Source of the DNA: UBA9647 sp963739335
GTDB taxonomy: Bacteria; Bacteroidota; Ignavibacteria; UBA10030
Assembly: GCA_963739335.1 (NCBI GenBank)
Contig: CAVUAC010000036.1
Location: 28,152 to 92,151 of the forward strand
Direction of reading: 5' to 3'
Length of the DNA stretch: 64,000 bases
Shown: in pieces, positions 28,115 to 35,823 of the stretch
Layout of the letters: each line of letters begins with the position of its first letter
How positions within the stretch are numbered: the first letter of the stretch is position 1
The notes under the pieces: model-generated
Told to the model about the DNA's origin: nothing
The model's input: the letters and a program-made list of their open reading frames with translations, nothing else
Database searches by the model: none
Position numbers and translations under genes: made by a program

Positions 28115-29149
28115 TCAATGAGATACTTCGTCCAAGTTCTCTACTGGTAATGATAGGAAGGGAGCGAGACTGGGGGCGGCTAACAGAAGCAATATAGGTA
28201 GCACTTCATAGTAGTCCCGCAATTCATCAAGGTAGCCAAAGGCGAACGTCAATGCGAGTAGTATGGGGAGAATCCAAATCGCATCTCGAAGGAATGCAGG
28301 TTTCTCTTTCCAGCGATGAGCCACAACAAGAGCAACAGCGGTCCATGTCAGAAAAGTCGAAAGTGAATATGGGGATAGCATCTGGTGATTGTGGCCGAGA
28401 AGGTGAAACTGGAAGAGCGTTCCTGGATTGTCTCTGAACAAGTAAAACAGACTCAACTTAATGAGAATGAAAATGGCAAGCTGAACTGTCAAAAGGCTGA
28501 AAAAGAGACTTCGTTCCATTCTGCCAGTCGATGGTCGAAAATGGATGATGAATATAAGGGCCAGGAGTATGATTGTCTCTTTGTTCAGACATGCCAAGGC
28601 GAAGAGGGGGAGAAAATAATTCCACCGCCGGCGTACCATAAGTGCGAGACCGAGGGCGAAGAAAAAGAGAGCTGAGAAATCATACAAATAATTATAGTAC
28701 ATGAAAAACGGTGGAAGAATGCATATGGCGCCGATCGAGACATAGTCGACAAAACTTGTGGGCGCGCGGTAGATTCCCGTACAGAGATACCGAACCGAGA
28801 CATAAAATCCAAAGAGCGAAAGACAGATCAGCAGCGTTGCGATGTAGTACTCGAGGACGTATTCCTTCTCCCACGTACGTTTGAGGGACATTGGCAGGGT
28901 GGTTGTGCGCGACAACCTCAAATGCACACTCGCCGGGATTGCAGAGGAAACCAGACGGATCGTAACTGGCACAAGGGCTCGAAAAACGTAAGGCTTATCG
29001 GCCCGGCCATACACCATGTCTCCAAACATTGCTGGCTCGAAGCCGTTGATACCGGGATCGTTAATGAAGACAAGGCAGACCCAGACGATGGCCACGCCGG
29101 TAACGACTGCATACGTTGCCCTGCCAAGGTTGGATGATATAGACTTCAT
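28115..29149 (-). CDS. Polytopic membrane protein, function unknown
   Basis: From the ATG at 29149 (344 residues, MKSISSNLGRATYAVV) the protein has about ten membrane helices. The first extracytoplasmic stretch contains DKPYVFRALVPVTIRL, and later a PPFFMYYNYLYDFSALFF segment; both recall GT-C or O-antigen-type membrane proteins. I do not recognise a precise family. The gene is isolated in a repeat-rich stretch, and an in-frame extension up to 29254 is possible but lacks a better ribosome site. Confidence 0.6.
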   Translation of the reverse strand: MKSISSNLGRATYAVVTGVAIVWVCLVFINDPGINGFEPAMFGDMVYGRADKPYVFRALVPVTIRLVSSAIPASVHLRLSRTTTLPMSLKRTWEKEYVLEYYIATLLICLSLFGFYVSVRYLCTGIYRAPTSFVDYVSIGAICILPPFFMYYNYLYDFSALFFFALGLALMVRRRWNYFLPLFALACLNKETIILLALIFIIHFRPSTGRMERSLFFSLLTVQLAIFILIKLSLFYLFRDNPGTLFQFHLLGHNHQMLSPYSLSTFLTWTAVALVVAHRWKEKPAFLRDAIWILPILLALTFAFGYLDELRDYYEVLPILLLLAAPSLAPFLSLPVENLDEVSH

Positions 29150-29407
29150 CTCAGCTCTGTCTCCGAATAGTGATAGCAGCCGCTTTCCGCCACGATAGAG
29201 ATATGACTTCGGTCCGTCACACAAAGTACTTTGGATTCCGGCCAACAAATCCAAAGATACTGAAACTCCTCAACAAGGCCAAATGCAGGATAGTCTCTTC
29301 GGTTGACTGTGCACAAGAGGAGCTTCGAAGGATTGTGACAGATAGCAAGAAGATCTGCCAACCGCGAAAATCCACTTGCTTCCCAACAACCCCTCTAGAA
29401 GCCCAGA
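29150..29407. other. Short region with no assignable gene
   Basis: Open frames on both strands cross this stretch, but neither shows a recognisable family or a good ribosome site. It may hold the promoter of the membrane-protein gene on the - strand. Confidence 0.35.
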
Positions 29408-29523
29408 CGAAAACCCAGTATTTGCCACAAGGGTACAAAGGCACAAAGAAAAAAGGAGAAGAAAAATGAAGTTTTCAGACGCCTTGGTGTCTTCGTGACT
29501 TTGTGGCGACACTTTTCGACCGG
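29408..29523 (+). repeat. Repeat family 2, copy 2, uninterrupted
   Basis: The shorter form of the repeat at 24768-25084. It has GAAAACCCAGTATTTG, CCACAAGGGTACAAAGGCAC, GACGCCTTGGTGTCTTCGTG and GTGGCGACACTTTTCGACCG in that order, with nothing between the parts where copy 1 has insertions. Confidence 0.7.
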
Positions 29524-29690
29524 CCCTCTAGCTCCGCAATAGTTTGTCTTGCCGATTTTCACAACGAGGTAGACCATATCGCCGACTTGGGGATCACACT
29601 CCCTTTTTTTACATTTCCTAAAAATAGACCCTCATTTTTTGTGATTATTTGATAAATACAACGACTAACCATTATAAACAGAGTTGACAA

Positions 29691-30186
29691 ATGGAAGTTG
29701 ATAAGAGGGAATTTATAAGAGTACATCAGTGAGAATAATACGATCATAAACAAAATCTGTTTTGGCTATACCAACAATGATGAGGATAGAAAAGATTTAA
29801 GACAGGATATTTTAGTCCAGCTTTGGAAAGCATACCCGTCGTTTAATCATCAATCTCGGATAAGCACCTGGATTTATAGAATAGCATTAAACACGGCTAT
29901 TTCAAATTTCAGAAAAACTAAGAGAACAATCCAGGAAAGCGCGCTCTCACAAAGTAATTATCAGATACCGGATATAGATGAAAGCAAAGATCTTAGCGAC
30001 AATATTGCAGTACTATATCAATTGATTCACAAATTGAACGATTTGGATAAAGCGATAATGCTTCTTTATCTTGATGACCAATCATACAAAGAGATTGCAG
30101 AGATTGTCGGGATTTCCGAAACGAATGTGGCCACTAAGATCAATCGGATTAAATCGAAGCTGAGAAATCAATACAACAATAATTGA
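29691..30186 (+). CDS. ECF-type RNA polymerase sigma factor, reading frame broken near the start
   Basis: The AT-rich gene encodes about 164 residues of a group-4 sigma factor. Region 2 is seen as ENNTIINKICFGY and QLWKAYPSFNHQSRISTWIY (read in parts), then LNTAISNFRK. Region 4 is LHKLNDLDKAIMLLYLDD-like followed by the helix-turn-helix YKEIAEIVGISETNVATKI. The first codons from the ATG at 29691 are in another frame; removing one base at GTAC 29721-29724 joins EFIR to YISENNTI. The next gene, 12 bases downstream, is a likely anti-sigma partner. Composition is clearly more AT-rich than its neighbours, suggesting acquisition from a Bacteroidota relative. Confidence 0.82.
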
Positions 30187-30198
30187 AGGCATAAGACA

Positions 30199-30813
30199 AT
30201 GGAACTGGAATATCTAAAAAACATATGGAAAGAGCAGGATCTAAAGCTCAACGAAAATGTAAAACTTAACGAGAAGATATTAAAAAACACTTTTACTCAG
30301 GACGCAAACGGAGTCATTGAGAATCTGTTGAAGTGGGAGTATTTCAGTTTAATTGAGTTTGTAGTTTTCTTTTTGTTTATGGGAATATCGACGTATAAAT
30401 TTATGGATGATTGGAGATTCTTGTTATCTGGAATTTTTATAAATGCATTTTTTGTAGGCTGCATTGCAGTCTCTACTAGATCAATCAGAATACTAAACTC
30501 AATCGACCTCTTCTCTCAAAGTATCGTTGACACCAAACAAGTGATCTTGAAATTTAAGAAACGCGTCAACTATTTTGTAAAGACATTCTTGTTTATTGTT
30601 CCACCTGTAGTTGTCACATTTCTTCTATTAGGAGTGAGATTTGTGCGAAACATAAATCTTTTTGATTATCCGGTTTTCTTTGCCATACTATCAACCTGTA
30701 TCATCGTCATGGGCTATATAATCATCTTTATATCCCATCGGATATTATATCTGAGAAAGTTTAAACTTATTGAAAACAGTTTAGCAGAATTAGAAGAATT
30801 TAAGGCAGAATAA
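30199..30813 (+). CDS. Putative membrane anti-sigma factor
   Basis: A protein of 204 residues. The N-terminal region MELEYLKNIWKEQD with the following LNENVKLNEKILKN is a pattern seen in many Bacteroidota proteins encoded after ECF sigma genes. About four membrane helices follow (beginning near SLIEFVVFFLFMGIS), ending in a charged C-terminal tail. It starts 12 bases after the sigma gene, so co-expression is likely. Direct anti-sigma activity is inferred from position and layout only. Confidence 0.6.
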   Translation: MELEYLKNIWKEQDLKLNENVKLNEKILKNTFTQDANGVIENLLKWEYFSLIEFVVFFLFMGISTYKFMDDWRFLLSGIFINAFFVGCIAVSTRSIRILNSIDLFSQSIVDTKQVILKFKKRVNYFVKTFLFIVPPVVVTFLLLGVRFVRNINLFDYPVFFAILSTCIIVMGYIIIFISHRILYLRKFKLIENSLAELEEFKAE

Positions 30814-30943
30814 TATGATATGACTTACTTTGTACTTGTCCTGTGAGACTAGAATTGTCCACTAAATTTGGCGTTTAAATTTGACCAGTTTACTTGATAG
30901 AGCGGTATTACAAAAATAGATATTACTGTCTGACCATCAGTTC

Positions 30944-30975
30944 AAGCCGACCCAATGAGGTCGGCTTTTGTATTT
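30944..30975 (+). terminator. Rho-independent terminator after the sigma/anti-sigma pair
   Basis: AGCCGACC pairs perfectly with GGTCGGCT over the loop CAATGA, followed by TTTTGTATTT. It lies 130 bases after the anti-sigma-like gene. Confidence 0.8.
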
Positions 30976-31179
30976 CTTTCCCGATATAGATCCAACCACA
31001 ATTATCCATTATTTCCATTTTCCACTGGATGAGCAATCGTTCCAATGGTCTCCTGAGTGAAGAGCCTGTACCAAACAGATTGTTTTTTCTCGCTAATCAC
31101 CGTATCTGTAACAAATCTGTTAGGAGTTAGTGCCGACAAAAGCTGACTCTTAGCCCAGGATGCCCTTTGCGTTTTTCAT

Positions 31180-31271
31180 TGTGATGTCCTTCCGTTGTAT
31201 GATGAGTGAATGAACTGGAAACAACGGTTGGATGGTAACGGACCCAGAATGAGGTGTCAAGATCGAGATGG
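31180..31271 (+). repeat. Repeat family 3, copy d
   Basis: About 92 bases, closest to copy c: TTGTGATGTCCTTCCGTTGT, then GGAAACAACGGTTGGATGG, and GAGGTGTCAAGATCGAGATG at the end. Confidence 0.65.
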
Positions 31272-31350
31272 ATTGAAGAAGGAGACGAACCTCTGACATA
31301 TCTGCTATGAAGTTGAAGCTGGTCGTATTCTCTGTAAACTCGAGCGCGTC

Positions 31351-31375
31351 GTTAGGCCACCGCGTTGTCTTCTTC
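31351..31375 (-). other. attC-like boundary at the 3' end of the protease gene
   Basis: On the - strand the stop codon of the protease gene lies inside GCCTAAC, which fits the RYYYAAC core of an integron attC site. It is followed by GACGCGCTCGAG, similar to the usual L-box region. The partner GTTRRRY box is not clear, so the site is partial. Confidence 0.35.
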
Positions 31376-32131
31376 AATGACGATGCCACACTTTTTCTGA
31401 ATCGATGCAATTATTGGTGGAAGGAACGAACCGACTAAGCACTGATCGTGTTCAAAGTAACCCTGTTGAATGCCAACAAGAGAATAAACTGGATCGTCCG
31501 ATTCCTCAGTTGCCGTTTCATAGTGCCAAAGACCGCACCCGCTCAGACCATGAGGATCAGGTCGTTTAACCGCGCCTTTCCCCCGATCAATGAACTGGCC
31601 TCTATGCTTGGCACCATAGGGAATAAGAAAGTGCCGATCAGGGGTTTTCAGATTGGCAACACTTGTCGGCCACTCGTTAGGAGAAATAATAGGTGTACTG
31701 ATGAACATCATCTTATATCGCGTAAATGAATCAAATAGCTGAGCCATTACGGTTGGAAATCCGCATAGAGCGTAAGTCGTTATCTTATACTTTGCGGAGG
31801 TTTTTTGTTGCGCTCGAATGACATATGGCTCAGTGTGGCGACCCAGAAGAAATTTCACTTCGATGGGTTCTAATTCTATGAACCCGACATCAAGGCTCTT
31901 ATCCGTCCACTTGTGCAGAACTGTAAAGCGTGTTTGCTGTTTCGGGATACCAAGATTAACTTCAAAGTCCTTGTCGATTACATGTGCTGCCGTAAGCACG
32001 AAATAACGACCGTGTAATTCGATGAGGACACCCGACCCATTCCAACCATCCTTTGGACTGAAAATAAGCGCCAAGTGGGACTTGATTCCCTCGTACAGTT
32101 TCGTTGTGGGATATTTTAGATGTTCACTCAT
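31352..32131 (-). CDS. Trypsin-like serine protease domain protein
   Basis: A soluble protein of 259 residues with chymotrypsin-fold signatures: GSGVLIELHGRYFVLTAAHV with the catalytic His (read in parts), Asp in KSLDVGFIEL, and Ser in HGLSGCGLW. There is no signal peptide, so it acts in the cytoplasm, unlike HtrA-type proteases. Such cytoplasmic trypsin-like proteins are known in accessory and defence regions, but no partner is evident here. Its stop codon lies within an attC-like core, suggesting that the gene travels as a cassette. Confidence 0.75.
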   Translation of the reverse strand: MSEHLKYPTTKLYEGIKSHLALIFSPKDGWNGSGVLIELHGRYFVLTAAHVIDKDFEVNLGIPKQQTRFTVLHKWTDKSLDVGFIELEPIEVKFLLGRHTEPYVIRAQQKTSAKYKITTYALCGFPTVMAQLFDSFTRYKMMFISTPIISPNEWPTSVANLKTPDRHFLIPYGAKHRGQFIDRGKGAVKRPDPHGLSGCGLWHYETATEESDDPVYSLVGIQQGYFEHDQCLVGSFLPPIIASIQKKCGIVIEEDNAVA

Positions 32132-32227
32132 AGGAAAGATTGTGGCTTACCATTGTCTATATTGTTGCTGCATATGAACGTGGTGACCTCAATCGTAGCA
32201 TATGACCGAAATGGACGGAGGCAGGAA

Positions 32228-32581
32228 TTACCACAACTGCTTTCGTTTCCTTTCTTGTTCTTCCTCAATGGTTTCCTCTGGCGACTCTTTCTTCAGCGCG
32301 GCAATTCGTTGAACAATCGTTGCCGAGACTAACAGACAAATGAACGAGACGACCATCATTATCACTGGATGCGGAAGATGTCCGAGAAAAGCAAGAGAGA
32401 CAATCATCGAAATGAAAATCAGCGTACTATTGATGAGGTGCAGAATCACAAAGTACTTGCGTTTCATGTAGTGCGGAATGAGCGGGTATTTGTAGGAATA
32501 TTCTGAATGAGAGATCATCAGGCTGAACGCAAAACTAAATCCGATCCACAGAATAAGGAAAGCAACGAACGACCCATCCAT
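32228..32581 (-). CDS. Small membrane protein, function unknown
   Basis: Starting at the ATG at 32581 the product has 117 residues: three hydrophobic segments, beginning FVAFLILWIGFSFAFS, and a charged tail rich in Glu, Lys and Arg (ESPEETIEEEQERKRKQ). No family is recognised. It follows another small membrane protein gene by about 39 bases in the same direction. Confidence 0.55.
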   Translation of the reverse strand: MDGSFVAFLILWIGFSFAFSLMISHSEYSYKYPLIPHYMKRKYFVILHLINSTLIFISMIVSLAFLGHLPHPVIMMVVSFICLLVSATIVQRIAALKKESPEETIEEEQERKRKQLW

Positions 32582-32620
32582 ATGGCGCTCCTTCTTACTA
32601 GAACGAAAAAGCACACGGGA

Positions 32621-32938
32621 CTATTTTTTCTTGTTCTCATTGAAAACAAAAATTGAGACCAAGAAGAATAGCGCAGTAGCGGCATCAATCAGAGTCCAAG
32701 AATCTCGACTAAACCTAAGGGGCAAGACTGGGTTGAACAAAACAGCAAGGATAGAGAATACTACGAGCCAGACCTGGCTCTTAAGTTGATTTGCAAGAAA
32801 AGCGCAATACGCGCTCGTTGCACATGTCGCAAGTCGAAGCAGAGTGTAGTAGTCATATGGATTTTTCGCAAGTCCACCGAAGAGTAGGGCTGCGGAGATG
32901 ATTCGAAGAGCGATTGACAACGAGAAGAACTTCTTCAT
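32621..32938 (-). CDS. Small four-helix membrane protein (DUF6804-like)
   Basis: A protein of 105 residues with four predicted membrane helices. The pattern NPYDYYTLLRLATCATSAY and the later VLFNPVLPLRFSRDSW resembles the small DUF6804 proteins, which are common near mobile genes. Function unknown. It starts eight bases after the end of the lipoprotein gene upstream and so probably belongs to the same transcript. Confidence 0.6.
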   Translation of the reverse strand: MKKFFSLSIALRIISAALLFGGLAKNPYDYYTLLRLATCATSAYCAFLANQLKSQVWLVVFSILAVLFNPVLPLRFSRDSWTLIDAATALFFLVSIFVFNENKKK

Positions 32939-32946
32939 TGAGAGCC

Positions 32947-33490
32947 TCAGTTCTGAATTAGACCTCTGCGATATTTTACTTGAAGTACAAGGTTACCCTT
33001 TTTGTTCCACACCTTCTTGAGGCCGTCAAGCTCGTCGTCTATGGAACTCGATTCTTGTCTTAGGCTCCCGCTTTGGTAGTACTTCTTTGATGTGGCTAGT
33101 CTCGACTTCTGCGTCGTCTTCTTTCGTGGTCTCGGTAACCGTTTCCGATTTGAGTTTGCCGTTGTCAAAGAACTCAGTCACAAATGAGATGTTATCCTTC
33201 TTCGTGAAGGTGTATATCAGAGTTCCAGAATCAGTATAGTTATTGTAGTTGACAAGTTCGCCCTGCTCATCATACTCCATTTGCCATTCTAAGGTCGAGT
33301 CAGGATAATAAAAACGCCAGAGACCTACTCTGACAGAATCCTTGCCTTTAGACGACACTTGATGATAACCCTCGCAGAACAGAGCACCGTCGGAATAGCA
33401 GACTCTCACGAGCCTGAGCTGTGTCTTGTTGGGAGAGCAAGTAGGAAATATCAGAAGCAAAGGTAATACAATCAGAAGAGTTAGTTTCAT
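32947..33490 (-). CDS. Lipoprotein with YwqK/MORN-like repeats, reading frame broken
   Basis: The signal peptide ends in a lipobox-like FPTC. The mature part has repeated strands of the type GLWRFYYPDSTLEWQMEYDE and TEFFDNGKLKSETV, as in YwqK-type proteins of toxin-antitoxin and adhesin systems. The frame breaks at GTAC 33079-33082; removing one base joins HIKE to YYQSGSLRQES, after which the repeat pattern resumes and ends with KNLVLQVKY-like strands. The start overlaps the preceding small ORF by ATGA. Confidence 0.65.
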
Positions 33491-33660
33491 AGAGATTCTC
33501 CTCTGTGAAGCTTGTGTGTTGGTGTGCCAAAGTAGCCATCGTTTGCTTTCTCGACGAGTTGAAACAAATCATCGCAACATTTGTTTTGAACAGCATAGCC
33601 CTGTTGGATATGCGCCCTGAGAAGGTCGATGATGATTTTAGGAGGCACGTAGTTTGTCAT
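33487..33660 (-). CDS. Small protein of unknown function
   Basis: A 57-residue product starting at the ATG at 33660 (MTNYVPPKIIIDLLRAHIQQ). It overlaps both neighbours by four bases (ATGA on each side), which supports real translation as the middle gene of an operon. No motif is recognised. Confidence 0.5.
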   Translation of the reverse strand: MTNYVPPKIIIDLLRAHIQQGYAVQNKCCDDLFQLVEKANDGYFGTPTHKLHRGESL

Positions 33661-34139
33661 AATTCTGGAACGAAGATATTGCCGCATCGGTTACAGGTCC
33701 ACTTCTTGTTCCATTCTTCTCGGCGTTTTTGGTAAGAGTCGAGTTGCGACCTTGTCCGTTTCGACGCCCACATTGAAACGACCACAATACCTCCAATGAG
33801 GACTAGAAATGAAAGAAATGTGTGTGCAGAACCATCCTTCTCTGTGAACGATAGTATGATTGGATTCAAGATGAACATATAAAAAAGAAAGAAAACGAAG
33901 TAGATAGCGCAACCAAGTTTTACGTTGCTCGGCCTGTTCGGAGGTGCGAGCATGTGTCCTTCAACAGTCTGAATCGTTCCAGTTGTCGACGCACTGCCGA
34001 CTCCGCCCCCGACCTTGCCAGAAGAGCTAAGGCCGATGCCTCCACCTGTTGTTTGCGCATGAATTGTCTGAGTAGATTTTGAATATACCTGACTGACTTT
34101 AAAGGTATCGTCACTTCCACATTTGGTACATTTAGGCAT
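33657..34139 (-). CDS. Zinc-ribbon membrane protein, function unknown
   Basis: A protein of 160 residues with an N-terminal knuckle CTKCGSDD and a C-terminal knuckle CNRCGNIF that could form one zinc ribbon. Two membrane helices lie between them (around LGCAIYFVFFLFYMF and LSFLVLIGGIVVVSM). A Gly/Ser-rich linker follows the first knuckle. It is the first gene of a closely packed - strand operon that continues to 32228. No named family is recognised. Confidence 0.6.
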   Translation of the reverse strand: MPKCTKCGSDDTFKVSQVYSKSTQTIHAQTTGGGIGLSSSGKVGGGVGSASTTGTIQTVEGHMLAPPNRPSNVKLGCAIYFVFFLFYMFILNPIILSFTEKDGSAHTFLSFLVLIGGIVVVSMWASKRTRSQLDSYQKRREEWNKKWTCNRCGNIFVPEL

Positions 34140-34267
34140 AAGAACCCTGAGTTAAAATGAGACCTGTTGTTGTCTTTTGTTAATCGCTAGTGCCAAATTG
34201 CAGCTGACATCTGCGAAAACGTGGTACTGCATATTCACTCGCCTATACATGCTTCCATAACAAAAAG

Positions 34268-34338
34268 ACCTCCTTCATCCCACCAGCGAATCCAGAGGTC
34301 TCCAACTCTGCCAACAAGATCATCTAGATCCGTAGGCA
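34268..34338. repeat. Direct repeat, left copy
   Basis: About 71 bases, with ACCTCCTTCATC, ACCAGCGAATCCA and AGATCCGTAGGCAC, matched by a similar stretch at 35645-35718. The two copies bracket the orphan gene at 34603-35577. Confidence 0.65.
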
Positions 34339-34462
34339 CAAATTTTCTGACTTCAAGTTACCGAGTCACCAATCCATTGTCAACCCAACAGAACCATTGG
34401 GCTAAACTGAGTCTTTCAGTTGTTCTTTCGCCAGTGGACCTACGCCTATTGGTGAGGACAAA

Positions 34463-34495
34463 AAAGCCCCAGTCAATTCCAACTGGGGCTTATTC
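34463..34495 (-). terminator. Terminator-like hairpin downstream of the orphan gene
   Basis: AAGCCCCAGT pairs with ACTGGGGCTT over an eight-base loop. On the - strand it is followed by a T-run, so it would end transcription of the gene at 34603-35577. Confidence 0.7.
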
Positions 34496-34588
34496 ATCAT
34501 AACCTGACCAGAACGAATTCAAATGTCCCGTTGACATCTCCTAGTCATGAATATTGCATCTAAGCTCATTCCGTCAGCTTGAGCGGCC

Positions 34589-34601
34589 GGTTAGGCTGAA
34601 A
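34589..34601. repeat. Left 13-bp inverted repeat, attC-like
   Basis: GGTTAGGCTGAAA is the exact inverse of the box at 35585-35597. It contains GTTAGGC, the integron core GTTRRRY. On the - strand, GCCTAAC is followed by GGCCGCTCAAGC, similar to the L-box of attC sites. It lies one base after the stop codon of the gene. Confidence 0.45.
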
Positions 34602-34602
34602 T

Positions 34603-35577
34603 TCATTTGTTATCAGGAGGATTCGTCCCTATTCCAAGAAAAGAACCCCTCGCATCTTTGTCAAGAATACCGATCATTTTGTAACTCAAATCAATTCCTT
34701 CATAAAAGATCGATATTGAAAATCCTTTATTGAAGCCAACCAGTTTTTCAATTTGATTCAAATACGGATTATCCGCCAGATAGGACTTGCAGAATATTGT
34801 CATTGGTGATAACTTTTTGAGAGCATCAGTATTTAATTTCATTTTGTCATCTACGACATTTCGATTCCACTCTGTATTCATCAACATTCTTAAGTCCAGT
34901 TGAATGGCACCGTCTCTAACTTGAAGTTTTGGTTCAGAGATTCTTACCCTATTGTTATCATTCCAAGCAACAATATCGGCAAGTGTGAATTGCTCACCAT
35001 GATAAGATGACTTCTTTACCCAGATTGTCATATCCAGTGTTTGGGTAATGTTATTTATTCTATGAACTAACTCTCCGTATTTTGTATTAGGTGGTGTTTG
35101 ACAGCGGAATATTCCTAAAAAAACATGAAATTCAAAAGGTTCTCCGTTGAAAATCGCCCCATCATCAGTAACGATTTCGGAATCTTTCTCTGAGCCAAGT
35201 GGACAATCTCTGTATCTGATAATATTTCCCATAAAAACCGGTTCCCAAACACCGATGTTTTTAAGTGGAGTCCTTCTACTACCTTTGCCGTGGGGATTAT
35301 TACGAATAACAGTTTTGTCTCTTTTTGATTCTGGATATTTCCACAACAACGATCCATCTTCATGATATGTTAATTCTGCATAGCTTCTGATAAGTGAATC
35401 GTGGGGATATTCTTGACCATCTCCAGTAGCGATCACCGCTCTCTGATCTTGGGGTTTGTTGAACGAAAATTTCAATTCATCAGAAGTCTCGCCATAATTT
35501 ACAACTTTGAACAAAAAACGATGATGTTCTTCATTATCTTTGAAATAAACTGAAATACTTACTTTACCTTTTGCCAT
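34603..35577 (-). CDS. Orphan protein of unknown function inside an inverted-repeat unit
   Basis: An AT-rich gene for 324 residues with no signal peptide or membrane helix and no recognised domain. Composition suggests a soluble beta-rich protein (for example KVSISVYFKDNEEHHRFLF). It is precisely framed by the inverted boxes GGTTAGGCTGAAA and TTTCAGCCTAACC, one base from its stop and eight from its start, as a gene cassette would be. Low GC sets it apart from the flanking core genes. Confidence 0.6.
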   Translation of the reverse strand: MAKGKVSISVYFKDNEEHHRFLFKVVNYGETSDELKFSFNKPQDQRAVIATGDGQEYPHDSLIRSYAELTYHEDGSLLWKYPESKRDKTVIRNNPHGKGSRRTPLKNIGVWEPVFMGNIIRYRDCPLGSEKDSEIVTDDGAIFNGEPFEFHVFLGIFRCQTPPNTKYGELVHRINNITQTLDMTIWVKKSSYHGEQFTLADIVAWNDNNRVRISEPKLQVRDGAIQLDLRMLMNTEWNRNVVDDKMKLNTDALKKLSPMTIFCKSYLADNPYLNQIEKLVGFNKGFSISIFYEGIDLSYKMIGILDKDARGSFLGIGTNPPDNK

Positions 35578-35584
35578 CCAATTC

Positions 35585-35597
35585 TTTCAGCCTAACC
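35585..35597. repeat. Right 13-bp inverted repeat, attC-like
   Basis: TTTCAGCCTAACC, perfect inverse of the box at 34589-34601, with the RYYYAAC core GCCTAAC. Confidence 0.45.
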
Positions 35598-35644
35598 AAG
35601 ATTAGATTGGTCCGCAGTAGACGCGGAGTTTTATTAGCACAGAA

Positions 35645-35718
35645 ACCTCCTTCATCGCACCAGCGAATCCAAAGGTTTCTCTATCACAGCGAACAAGATC
35701 GTCCAGATCCGTAGGCAC
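35645..35718. repeat. Direct repeat, right copy
   Basis: Second copy of the 71-base repeat at 34268-34338, in the same orientation, with a few differences. Confidence 0.65.
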
Positions 35719-35823
35719 TATTATCTGAGAAAAAGGTACTGGACTTTGAAGTCTATGTCAATTTCTTCTCGCTGCTGAAAAATCGAAGAAGCAATATCGG
35801 CTGATTCTGCTGGGTTGTTTTTT

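Larger units (their letters stand above)
30814..31351. other. 537-bp intergenic region: terminator and a repeat copy
   Basis: Apart from the terminator at 30944-30975 and repeat family 3 copy d at 31180-31271, I see no gene. The left part is AT-rich like the sigma factor operon; the base composition changes near 31000, which may mark the end of the imported segment. Confidence 0.5.
34140..34602. other. 460-bp intergenic region between cassette-like genes
   Basis: Contains a 71-base direct repeat (34268-34338), a bidirectional terminator-like hairpin and the left attC-like box. A - strand frame across the repeat reads VPTDLDDLV, which may be a gene fragment; it does not extend to a full protein. 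Confidence 0.5.

Noticed and set aside
29170..29469. A 99-residue + strand open frame
   Set aside because: It runs into repeat family 2, has no good ribosome site and no family resemblance.
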